Assembly (NCBI GenBank): GCA_964435305.1
Contig: CAYSZH010000208.1
Location: 1 to 6,851, forward strand
DNA length: 6,851 bases
Direction of reading: 5' to 3'
Source of the DNA: Granulosicoccus sp964435305
Lineage (GTDB): Bacteria; Pseudomonadota; Gammaproteobacteria; Granulosicoccales; Granulosicoccaceae
Shown: in pieces, positions 1 through 6,184 of the stretch
Numbering within the stretch: the stretch's first letter is position 1
Layout of the letters: every line of letters starts with the position of its first letter
Notes under the pieces: generated by a model
The model's input: only the letters and a program-made list of their open reading frames with translations
What the model was told of the DNA's origin: nothing
The model's database searches: none
Position numbers and translations under genes: made by a program

Positions 1-27
1 CTCAAGTTGTAGGGTGTATCTACAATA

Positions 28-852
28 TCAGATATTTCCATCCCCAGCATACTGGTGCAGTTTCAATCGATCTTGTTGGGCGAGTGCGTCACGCAAGGTG
101 TCGCCTACCAGATTGATGGATAATACGCATGCCACCACGGCCAGTCCCGGCCAAATCATTTGCAAAGGCGTGGACCGCATATGGATGCGTGCATCAAGCA
201 ACATTGTGCCCCATTCCGGCATAGGTGGCTGCACGCCGAAACCTAAAAATCCGAGCGCTGAAATACCAAGGATCGCCCGGGCAAACATGCCTGTCCAAAC
301 AACTGCAAGCGAGGGTAACAAGGCCGGCAAGTAATGCCATCGTGCAAGGGAAACAACGGACAGCCCGGCAAGCCTTGCTTGCAACACATACCCCCGTGAT
401 TGAAGTGTCAGCCCGATACCGCGAGCGACTCGACAATAGCGCATCCAACCGGTGACACTGAGTGCAAAAATCAGGCTGTCAGTACCGGCACCGAGTACAC
501 CAGCGATTACCACAGCCGCAACAAGTTCAGGAAAAGCCAAAAATGTATCGGTGGTTCGCATCACCAGCCAATCTGCATAACGACCGCCAAGCGCAGCGAT
601 CAAACCCATTAACGTACCTATACACAGGCCAATCACTGATACCAGGAAGGCTAAACCTAACGACCAGCGTGCACCAAACAGGAGTCTTGAAAGAATGTCT
701 CGTCCCAGAGCATCTGTTCCCAGCAACCATTGCTCGTTTGGCTCACTCAGGCGATTGGGAATATTGATGCTGGTAGGATCATAAGGTGCAACTAACGGCC
801 CAACGATAGCAATGGCAACAAAAACGGTCGCCAGCAAGATCACACTACGCAT
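28..852 (-). CDS. ABC importer inner-membrane permease, DppC/NikC type
   Basis: This is the second transmembrane subunit of the importer, which pairs with the neighbouring DppB-type permease to form the translocation channel. Numbered from a GTG at 861 it has 277 residues; starting at the ATG at 852 gives 274. An N-terminal membrane helix (about 7-25) is followed by the family hallmark LLGTDALGRDILSRLLFGAR (about 46-65). The EAA coupling loop is near 157-185, and the C-terminal block contains FLGFGVQPPMPEWG (205-218) and a GDTLRDAL ending. These motifs are typical of BPD_transp_1 permeases of the Dpp/Opp/Nik class and the length is normal. I prefer ATG 852: it has GGTGAG four bases upstream and overlaps the previous stop as ATGCGTAG, a usual coupling arrangement. 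It is the last operon gene visible; more genes could lie beyond the window. Family assignment is secure, substrate is not. Confidence 0.93.
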   Translation of the reverse strand: MRSVILLATVFVAIAIVGPLVAPYDPTSINIPNRLSEPNEQWLLGTDALGRDILSRLLFGARWSLGLAFLVSVIGLCIGTLMGLIAALGGRYADWLVMRTTDTFLAFPELVAAVVIAGVLGAGTDSLIFALSVTGWMRYCRVARGIGLTLQSRGYVLQARLAGLSVVSLARWHYLPALLPSLAVVWTGMFARAILGISALGFLGFGVQPPMPEWGTMLLDARIHMRSTPLQMIWPGLAVVACVLSINLVGDTLRDALAQQDRLKLHQYAGDGNI

Positions 853-1783
853 CGTGCTCACCCATCCGAGGGTCGATTAAACGATAAATCAGATCGATCA
901 GCAGGTTAATGGTGACGAACACCAATGCCGAAATAATCACAACCGCTTGCACTTTAGGAAAGTCACGCGCCTCTATTGCATGAACCAGAAAACCACCCAG
1001 GCCAGGGCGCGCAAAGATCACTTCAACCAAAACGGCACCTTCGAGCAGAAAAGCCAATTCAAGCCCCAACACAGTAATGACAGGTACCGCCGCATGCAGT
1101 GCAATGTGGTCTTTGCCAACAGCACGCGCAGACACGCCTCGGCGCGCCAGGGCAGGTATAAAGCTGCTTTCTCGTGCTTCTAAAAGACCTGAACGAATAA
1201 TACGGGTTAGGGACGCTGCCACACCCAAACCAAGAGTCAATGCGGGTAGCACCATATGCAGCGGAGTACGTGCGCCCATCGCGGGTAACCAGGCAAGCTT
1301 TACCGCAAACAGTAGTATCAACAACAAGCCAAGCCAGTAGGCTGGAACGGCCACACCAAGCGATGCCACGGCTACCGCAAATCGGTCGGTCAGTTTGCCG
1401 GGGTTTCGTGCCGCAATGACGGCAAGCGGTATGGCAATTAGGAGGCCAATAGCTAAGCCAGCTAAAGCCAGCGGTAATGTGTATGCAATTGCGGATAACA
1501 GATCGGGTAGCACGTCTCTTCCACTAACAGAAGACTGACCGAAGTCACCCACTAATAGCGGCCCTAACCACGCTTGAAAGGCTGGCCAGAAACCAGCATC
1601 GAGCCCGGCTTGCGTACGCACGACTTCCACAACGTCTTGTTGAACAACCGAACTATGGCGAGCCAATGCAATAGCGAGTGCAGGATCACCCGGTGCATAC
1701 CAAAGCAAGGAAAATGTTGCCAGCGCAGTGCCGCTGAGTACCACGACTGCCCGCACCAATAAACTGGAAACTATACTAATCAA
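845..1783 (-). CDS. ABC importer inner-membrane permease, DppB/NikB type
   Basis: This is the first transmembrane subunit of the importer, 312 residues, the usual length for DppB/NikB. Visible hallmarks are an N-terminal helix (about 9-29), the periplasmic GDFGQS motif (79-84, family form GDxGxS), further helices around 100-124 and 134-165, and the EAA coupling loop about 208-240 (IPALARRGVSARAVGKDHIA, then PVITVLG). The C-terminal part has FARPGLGGFLVHAIEARDFP (257-276), a last helix (about 279-300) and the terminal DPR motif. The start is a TTG at 1783 overlapping the TGA of the upstream ATPase as TTGA, with GGAA about 10 nt upstream. No ATG lies near that would retain the N-terminal helix, so the rare start plus coupling is the best reading. 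Its own stop lies inside the following permease start. The role is clear; the transported compound is not. Confidence 0.94.
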   Translation of the reverse strand: MISIVSSLLVRAVVVLSGTALATFSLLWYAPGDPALAIALARHSSVVQQDVVEVVRTQAGLDAGFWPAFQAWLGPLLVGDFGQSSVSGRDVLPDLLSAIAYTLPLALAGLAIGLLIAIPLAVIAARNPGKLTDRFAVAVASLGVAVPAYWLGLLLILLFAVKLAWLPAMGARTPLHMVLPALTLGLGVAASLTRIIRSGLLEARESSFIPALARRGVSARAVGKDHIALHAAVPVITVLGLELAFLLEGAVLVEVIFARPGLGGFLVHAIEARDFPKVQAVVIISALVFVTINLLIDLIYRLIDPRMGEHDA

Positions 1784-2505
1784 ACAGCTTGTTCCAGCGC
1801 ACCCAGCGCAACAGCGGCATCACGTAAAGTGCAACCATAGTCACTGCATGGGGCAACGATAAAGTCAGCGGATTTTGTCACCTCTTCAAGGCGACCAGCA
1901 CGCAGCACGGCAATTTCATCACTATGAGCGGCGGCAAAACCAAGATCATGTGTGACGATCAGCGCGGCAAAACCATGCTCAATCTGTAAGTCGGCAATGA
2001 GTTGTGCAGTGAACTTTTGGGCGACTGCATCCAGGGCTGATAATGGCTCGTCAAACAGAACCAGTGAGGGCTCTGCGATAAGTGCTCGAATAATACCGGC
2101 GCGCTGTGCCTGCCCGATAGAAATTTCACCCGGTCGCCGATCGAGTAGGTCCAATGATAACTCTAATTGATTACACAGCTTCTCAAGTTTGCCGGCTGGA
2201 AGCGTCGACCCAGAGCCAACAATCGGTTCCATAATCGTTTGGCGAATACTCAGCACCGGATTAAAGGCCGCCCTGGGTTCTTGCATGACAAGTGACGGGC
2301 GACAAAGTTGTACCGCTGCATGACACCAGCTAATACTACCCGAGTGCAGTTTGATAAGACCGAGAACTGCATTAATGAGTGTGGATTTGCCTGCGCCACT
2401 TTCTCCTACCACCGCTAGCGTTTTACCTGCAGGCAGCTGAAATGATAGGTCGTGCAGTGTCTGTGTCCAACCGCGCCTGACAGAAACCCGATCAACTCTT
2501 AGCAT
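1780..2505 (-). CDS. ABC importer ATPase, NikD/DppD-F class, short form
   Basis: This cytoplasmic nucleotide-binding subunit is 241 residues long and powers import. It has Walker A GESGAGKST (34-42), a Q-loop at Q75 within VMQEPRAAFNPVLS, a signature ISIGQAQR (128-135), Walker B LVLFDEPLSALD (148-159) with catalytic E153, and the switch histidine H186 in VTHD. The Q-loop context MQ-x-PR-x-AFNP closely resembles that of NikD of E. coli (from memory). The protein ends soon after the conserved core and lacks the C-terminal oligo_HPY extension and cysteine cluster of the roughly 330-residue OppD/DppD ATPases. That suits nickel/metallophore-type importers, but short peptide-type ATPases also exist. 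The signature is unusual: the first glycine of LSGGQ is isoleucine. The start is ATG 2505, 6 nt after the preceding ATPase, with only a weak Shine-Dalgarno. Confidence 0.93.
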   Translation of the reverse strand: MLRVDRVSVRRGWTQTLHDLSFQLPAGKTLAVVGESGAGKSTLINAVLGLIKLHSGSISWCHAAVQLCRPSLVMQEPRAAFNPVLSIRQTIMEPIVGSGSTLPAGKLEKLCNQLELSLDLLDRRPGEISIGQAQRAGIIRALIAEPSLVLFDEPLSALDAVAQKFTAQLIADLQIEHGFAALIVTHDLGFAAAHSDEIAVLRAGRLEEVTKSADFIVAPCSDYGCTLRDAAVALGALEQAV

Positions 2506-2511
2506 GGGAAA

Positions 2512-3195
2512 TCAACCAGGGACTGTGAGCCAACTACGATTGCGTACAAGTGCAGCGGCTGCCGCTGAGGTTGGTCTATCAAGTAACTGCACGGTATCAG
2601 CATCTTCAGCAATTCGACCTTCGTCCATCACCATCAAGCGGTTGACACGTCGTGCCGCTAATCCCAAATCGTGAGTAATCAACAGCATGGCGGTCTCACT
2701 CTCATCGAGGATGGTGTCGAGTAAGTCCATCGTGTTAACCGCAATCACCGGGTCCAGTGCTGAAGTGGGTTCGTCCAGCACCAGCAATTCCGGTGTATCA
2801 ATTAAGGCCATGGCTAGAACAAATCGCTGCTGCATGCCACGACTCCAGCCCCACGGACGCATACGCATGTTACCACCATCGATATTCAAAGCTGAAAACA
2901 GGCGCTGCTGGCGTTGCGCATCAGGCGCTTGGCCTAGCGCTAGCTCAGCCTCTTTCCAGTGAAACGCCATGCTACGTAGTGGGTCTAGCGCTTCATCTGG
3001 ACTTTGCGGAACATGAGCAACACGATGCCCTTGCGCGCTAAGTGAATCGACTAATGCGTGACCCAAGGTTGATTTACCTGAACCGGAAGCACCGACAAGC
3101 CCAAGCCTTTCACCTGAATAGATGCTTAGTGAAGTTGGGTGAAGCAGAATCTGGCCTGAGCGTTCAACGCTCAGACCAGATACAGACAAGGTCAT
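2512..3195 (-). CDS. ABC importer ATPase, partner nucleotide-binding subunit
   Basis: This is the second ATPase of the importer, 227 residues, expected to form the sandwich heterodimer with the next gene's product. Walker A is GASGSGKST (35-43), Q-loop Q64 is in HVPQSPDEALDP, the signature region is WSRGMQQR (117-124), Walker B is LLVLDEPTSALD (137-148) with E142, and the switch histidine H175 is in ITHD. The Q-loop, Walker B and the context after the signature place it in the Nik/Dpp/Opp class, again without the C-terminal oligo_HPY region. In the signature an arginine replaces the first glycine of SGG. Start ATG 3195 lies 9 nt after the binding-protein stop with no strong Shine-Dalgarno, so translation probably depends on coupling. 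Which of the pair corresponds to NikD or NikE cannot be decided, so no symbol is given. Confidence 0.92.
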   Translation of the reverse strand: MTLSVSGLSVERSGQILLHPTSLSIYSGERLGLVGASGSGKSTLGHALVDSLSAQGHRVAHVPQSPDEALDPLRSMAFHWKEAELALGQAPDAQRQQRLFSALNIDGGNMRMRPWGWSRGMQQRFVLAMALIDTPELLVLDEPTSALDPVIAVNTMDLLDTILDESETAMLLITHDLGLAARRVNRLMVMDEGRIAEDADTVQLLDRPTSAAAAALVRNRSWLTVPG

Positions 3196-3204
3196 ATTAC
3201 AACG

Positions 3205-4728
3205 CTATTCGGAAATAGCGGTCTCGTGCGTGATCCAGTAGGTCTCTGTTGGATGAACGGCATAGCCTGAGACTCCCTCACGAGCAACATTGACCTGACT
3301 GACATGAAAGACAGGAATCATCGCGGCGTCTGCTGCAACGATTTCTTGCACCTGATTGTAGATTAGCTTGCGCTCGTCATGTTCAAACGTTGCACGCCCC
3401 TTTTCAAGCAGCCCATCCAGTTCTGAATTTGCGTATTTGCCTGAGTTAGAGCCGCCATCGCTCTTCAGCAAGGCTTCAAGCACTGCCCCTGGGTCACCTT
3501 GGGGGGTGGTCACCCAAGCCTGCAGAAATAGATCGGCCGACCCATCGATTATTGCATCGTTGCTGGCGCCATATTCACCAACCCGAACGTTTGAAGCAAC
3601 ACCAATCGCATGCAAGAACGCCTGTGTTAGTTCCGCGGTCGGTGGCAATGCCGCTCGCCCAGAATAGGTCACAATGTCTATTTCCAGTGGTTCGCCATCA
3701 AGCGTCCATTTACCGCCTTCTTTTACGGCTCCGGCTTCGGATAACAGCGCTTCAGCTTTCTCAGGATCGTAAATCGCGGCGATGTCAGCCGCCCAGCCTT
3801 TACCGTCAGGGTAAATCGTACCAGCCGGAACACCACCAACGCCTGAGAGCGCCGCGTCCACGATGCCTTGACGATCAATGGCCATGGATACCGCTTTGCG
3901 AATCAGCGGATTCGCCATGGGGCCACTGGCGGCGTTTACCGTATAGAAATACAAACGTGCCGTGGGTGCAGAAAATCCTAATGCACCTGTGCTTTGAATG
4001 CGTTCAAAGTCGGCTTCGGGGTAGTTGATGACCATATCCACTTCACCTGCTTCGAAGGCCAGCGCAGAGGATGCAGGATCGCCAGAAACAACGATACGAA
4101 CTTCTTCAAGACCAGGTTTACCCATACGGTAGCCGGCATTTGCCTCAGCTCGGTACAGCTGGTCAGGGACGGCCTCTTTGAATATATAGGGGCCTGTTGC
4201 GTTTATCGGGAAACTTTCAGATGGTGGACCCAATACGGCAATACCGGGTTCTGAAAGTGTCCATGGAAAGGCTGCATTCGGGCTATTGGTTTCAAATACG
4301 ATGACTTGTTCACCCTCTGTCGACACGCCTGCCAGGTCTAGTAATTTTGCAATCCGAGCATTGTGACCCGCATTGCCCTCTTCCGATATGGCCGCTAAAG
4401 CGTCAACCACAGTTTGCGCGGTGACTGCTGTACCGTCATGAAATTTGAGGCCTTCATTTAGCGTGACGTGCCATGTTGTAGGCGCTACTTGCTCCACGCC
4501 CTGTGCTACTCGTGGGTAAAGATTCATATCGTAATCAATGCCCATGAGTGTTTCCGTCACGCCTGACTGATTTGACATCCAGCCGTTATAGCCAGCCCGC
4601 GGGTCTGGAACCTCAGCATTAGGTCCAAAGGCGGTACTGATAGTGAGGCTGCCTGCATGCGCAATTGTATTTAGTAGCATGCCAAATGCAAACAAGCTTG
4701 CAAGGGCAATTCGGTGAAGCATGGTCAT
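3205..4728 (-). CDS. Periplasmic substrate-binding protein of the NikA/DppA/OppA class (SBP_bac_5)
   Basis: This first operon gene encodes the periplasmic receptor that captures substrate and delivers it to the permeases. It has 507 residues from ATG 4728, normal for the family. Residues 1-25 form a Sec signal peptide: a short charged start with H5 and R6, a hydrophobic core, then a likely AHA cleavage site before G26. Family features include a WHVTLNEGLKFHDGTAVTAQ segment (the WxxxLxxGxxFHDG motif), a TGPYIF segment, ALAFEAGEVD, and LIRKAVSMAIDRQGIVDAAL in the second lobe. Start choice: the frame stays open up to a TTG at 4872, but those 48 extra residues are arginine/lysine-rich, unlike the protein, and would bury the signal peptide. 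ATG 4728 has AAAAGG 9 nt upstream; ATG 4722 is a close alternative. No canonical metal-ligand motif is visible, so substrate is undetermined. Confidence 0.93.
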   Translation of the reverse strand: MTMLHRIALASLFAFGMLLNTIAHAGSLTISTAFGPNAEVPDPRAGYNGWMSNQSGVTETLMGIDYDMNLYPRVAQGVEQVAPTTWHVTLNEGLKFHDGTAVTAQTVVDALAAISEEGNAGHNARIAKLLDLAGVSTEGEQVIVFETNSPNAAFPWTLSEPGIAVLGPPSESFPINATGPYIFKEAVPDQLYRAEANAGYRMGKPGLEEVRIVVSGDPASSALAFEAGEVDMVINYPEADFERIQSTGALGFSAPTARLYFYTVNAASGPMANPLIRKAVSMAIDRQGIVDAALSGVGGVPAGTIYPDGKGWAADIAAIYDPEKAEALLSEAGAVKEGGKWTLDGEPLEIDIVTYSGRAALPPTAELTQAFLHAIGVASNVRVGEYGASNDAIIDGSADLFLQAWVTTPQGDPGAVLEALLKSDGGSNSGKYANSELDGLLEKGRATFEHDERKLIYNQVQEIVAADAAMIPVFHVSQVNVAREGVSGYAVHPTETYWITHETAISE

Positions 4729-4734
4729 ATGTGT

Positions 4735-4809
4735 AAGCCTTTTACTTATTGATTTGAGAACTTGACGCGAATCAGCTAGTGGATGCCACATAAGGCTTGG
4801 CCTTACATG
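4735..4809 (-). promoter_or_regulatory. Leader hairpin with alternative pairing to the Shine-Dalgarno region
   Basis: In the inferred leader RNA, a hairpin at 4787-4809 has a 6-bp perfect core (UAAGGC-CAA-GCCUUA) extended by four further pairs including two G-U. Its downstream arm contains AAGCCTT (minus strand, 4792-4798). This is exactly complementary to AAGGCTT at 4735-4741, which includes the Shine-Dalgarno of the binding-protein gene. The two pairings exclude each other, so the leader could switch between an open and a masked ribosome site. The complementarity is seen directly; regulation is inference. It does not match a riboswitch class I recognise. Confidence 0.3.
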
Positions 4810-4871
4810 TCGCTTTTTAACAGCACAAACAACTCTGACATCGGCGACACCTGTAGGTAATTGAATTTTCA

Positions 4872-4892
4872 ATGATATGTTATATCATACCA
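4872..4892. promoter_or_regulatory. Palindromic operator candidate, Zur-like
   Basis: ATGATATGTTATATCAT (4872-4888) is a perfect inverted repeat with 7-bp arms and a GTT centre. Shifted by two bases, 4874-4891 matches the 18-bp Zur-type motif GATATGTTATAACATATC (recalled from comparative-genomic work on proteobacterial zinc repressors) at 16 of 18 positions, with the left half exact. It overlaps the predicted -10 of the transporter promoter, the usual place for repression by Fur-family proteins. The minus strand also carries a GTATGA half-site as in NikR operators, but the second half is missing at the required spacing. Zur is therefore the better guess; another Fur-family protein is possible. 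Confidence 0.5.
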
Positions 4893-4911
4893 TACAGATA
4901 AGATGCGCAAA
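4884..4911 (-). promoter_or_regulatory. Predicted sigma-70 promoter of the ABC transporter operon
   Basis: On the minus strand TTTGCG (4906-4911) as -35, a 16-bp spacer and TATGAT (4884-4889) as -10 form a plausible promoter. TG at 4891-4892, one base from the hexamer, makes it an extended -10, which compensates for the weak -35. Transcription would start near 4877, giving a leader of about 150 nt before ATG 4728. The -10 lies inside the Zur-like palindrome. A nearby TATAAC is an alternative -10. Confidence 0.4.
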
Positions 4912-4939
4912 TCAGAGCAGCTAATGAAGGGAGATTTTT

Positions 4940-5020
4940 TTGCGTCTCAAGAGAACTAATTCCAAGCGATGTGATCTTTACTATTGGTACAGAAAGGATT
5001 TCAAAAATTGGCTTTCTTAA
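4940..5020 (+). CDS. Possible small ORF of 26 codons, unrecognised
   Basis: A TTG at 4940 is preceded at 6 nt by GAAGGGAG, the best-looking Shine-Dalgarno of the window, and opens a 26-codon frame ending in TAA at 5018-5020. The product would be basic at its N-terminus (RLKRTNSKR) and aromatic-rich afterwards (DLYYWYRKDFKNW). I recognise no family. It lies between the divergent promoters and upstream of the hydrolase gene. The evidence is one good ribosome site plus a short frame with a non-ATG start, which can arise by chance. It could equally be a decayed fragment of an older gene. Confidence 0.15.
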   Translation: MRLKRTNSKRCDLYYWYRKDFKNWLS

Positions 5021-5097
5021 AGGTGCTTAGCTTCCTTAACCAATGGAAACCCACAATTCGCATAAAGCCTTGAAGTTCCATGTTTTTTTTCGCTCTG

Positions 5098-5126
5098 TTT
5101 ACAGCCATGTTAATTGCGCATAAACC
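5098..5126 (+). promoter_or_regulatory. Candidate promoter of the exported hydrolase gene
   Basis: TTTACA (5098-5103) is a good -35 hexamer, followed by a 17-bp spacer and a weak -10, TAAACC (5121-5126). Transcription would begin near 5133, leaving a leader of about 20 nt that still includes the GGAG ribosome site at 5144-5147. A rival TTGCGC/TATTCT pair (5114-5141) scores similarly by eye, but would start transcription downstream of that ribosome site and is less likely. Confidence 0.3.
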
Positions 5127-5143
5127 ATAGCGCACTATTCTTT

Positions 5144-5147
5144 GGAG
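5144..5147 (+). promoter_or_regulatory. Ribosome binding site deciding the hydrolase start
   Basis: GGAG followed by six bases and ATG 5154 gives ideal spacing. It argues against the in-frame TTG at 5142, which overlaps this site and would add four residues before the Tat signal. Confidence 0.7.
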
Positions 5148-5153
5148 TTTTCA

Positions 5154-6119
5154 ATGATCAAATCTACACGTAGGGAGTTTTTAGCATCCAGTGCCGGGGT
5201 CGCAGCGCTTGGCTTAACGGGACAACTCGCCTTTATCCCATCTGCACAGGCAATGGACCTGCGCAAAAGCGGACATTACAAATACAAAGTGGGTGATATT
5301 GAAGTTATTTCTATCTATGACGGTATTTGGCAGAACCCCGGTTTTGACGCCATTGCACCGGGTGTCTCAGGAGATGACGTTAAAGCAGCACTAACAAGCG
5401 GCGGGCTCACCACCGACTACATACCGATCGAATTTGCGTTTACTGTTATTAAAACCGGCGGCAAGACCATTTTACTTGACGCCGGTACCGGCGGTCAGCT
5501 TGCCCCTACAGCTGGGCTTGCTGCTAAAGGCGGCCTTGAAGCGGCCGGCATCACCCCAGATTCTGTTGACACCGTTATCTTGAGTCATTTGCACCCTGAT
5601 CATATTTTTGGCCTGATGGAAAAAGACACGAATGCGCAGGTCTATCCAAACGCGGAAATTATGATCGGTGAAACTGAATACAATTTTTGGACTGACGAAG
5701 GGTTAATTGAAAGACTTCCGGAACAACGCAGAGGTCTGGCTCAACGCATTCAAGCCACCTTTCCGAACTGGAAAAACGTAAGCCTTTTTAAAGAAGGCAC
5801 AGAATTGGCACCTGGGCTCACGGCTGTGAAGAGTTTTGGACATACCGCTGGCCATACCAGTATGCACATCAGCTCTGGCGATGATGAACTAATGCTTATT
5901 GGCGATGCGATTGCATTACCCGCACTGTTCCTGGCAAACCTTGATTGGCAGTTCGCTTTCGATTCCGACAAAGATCAAGCGACCGCAACTCGAAAAGGTA
6001 TTGTCGAACGGGCAATTGCCGACAATATGAGTATCGGGGGTTATCACTTCGGTTTTCCAAATGCTGGAAAATTTGTGAAAGATGGAGCTAACCACGCATT
6101 CGTGCCAGCTAAAGTTTAA
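5154..6119 (+). CDS. Tat-exported metallo-beta-lactamase-fold hydrolase, methyl parathion hydrolase/lactonase-like
   Basis: This 321-residue protein begins with a twin-arginine signal peptide: T5-R6-R7-E8-F9-L10, a hydrophobic core to about 29, and a likely AQA cleavage site after A33. Tat export implies folding, probably with metal bound, in the cytoplasm before release to the periplasm. The mature part shows the fold's di-metal site: H145-x-H147-x-D149-H150 (HLHPDH), H234 in GHTAGHTS, D251 in GDAIALP and H298 in GGYHFGFP. Spacing and context match methyl parathion hydrolase-type enzymes closely (ligands there at 147, 149, 151, 152, 234, 255 and 302, from memory), as does the run LDAGTGG...AAGITPDSVDTVILSHLHPDH. 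Members hydrolyse phosphotriesters, lactones or other esters; the substrate here cannot be predicted. It is encoded divergently from the importer, starts at ATG 5154 and is followed by a strong hairpin. Confidence 0.93.
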   Translation: MIKSTRREFLASSAGVAALGLTGQLAFIPSAQAMDLRKSGHYKYKVGDIEVISIYDGIWQNPGFDAIAPGVSGDDVKAALTSGGLTTDYIPIEFAFTVIKTGGKTILLDAGTGGQLAPTAGLAAKGGLEAAGITPDSVDTVILSHLHPDHIFGLMEKDTNAQVYPNAEIMIGETEYNFWTDEGLIERLPEQRRGLAQRIQATFPNWKNVSLFKEGTELAPGLTAVKSFGHTAGHTSMHISSGDDELMLIGDAIALPALFLANLDWQFAFDSDKDQATATRKGIVERAIADNMSIGGYHFGFPNAGKFVKDGANHAFVPAKV

Positions 6120-6132
6120 GTAAAGTGACTAA

Positions 6133-6165
6133 GCGATCACCCGCTTTTGCTAAGCGGGTGATCGC
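6133..6165. terminator. Perfect 14-bp hairpin between convergent genes
   Basis: GCGATCACCCGCTT (6133-6146) and AAGCGGGTGATCGC (6152-6165) are exact reverse complements around a 5-nt loop, starting 13 nt after the hydrolase stop. It also lies 19 nt beyond the stop of the convergent small ORF, so it could serve both strands. Neither side has a clear T-tract, so it may act as a 3' stabilising stem or a factor-assisted terminator rather than a classical intrinsic one. Confidence 0.6.
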
Positions 6166-6184
6166 CTACAAAATAATCGGTCCA

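Noticed and set aside
7..25. Hairpin TTGTAG/CTACAA just after the last permease gene as operon terminator
   Set aside because: Only six mostly AT base pairs and no T-run visible before the window edge; too weak to call, and more operon genes may lie outside.
3552..4028. Plus-strand open frame of 158 codons
   Set aside because: It lies fully antisense to the well-supported binding-protein gene, has no recognisable domain and has a composition expected of a shadow frame. The other plus-strand frames across 14-4254 and the minus-strand frames at 194-448, 527-730 and 5750-5971 fail for the same reason.
28..4728. Assigning nikABCDE or dppABCDF symbols to the operon
   Set aside because: Family motifs are shared by nickel, metallophore and peptide importers, no ligand-specific residues are visible, and the gene order differs from both E. 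coli operons.
4729..4872. N-terminal extension of the substrate-binding protein from a TTG at 4872
   Set aside because: The 48 extra residues are basic and unlike the family, would place the signal peptide internally, and overlap the inferred leader; ATG 4728 has a good ribosome site and directly precedes the signal peptide.
4863..4896. NikR operator upstream of the importer
   Set aside because: One GTATGA half-site is present on the minus strand, but the partner TCATAC is not found 16 bases further on, so the full NikR operator is absent.
5114..5141. TTGCGC/TATTCT as the hydrolase promoter
   Set aside because: Transcription would start at about 5148, downstream of the GGAG ribosome site, so the mRNA would lack it; the TTTACA/TAAACC pair is more consistent.
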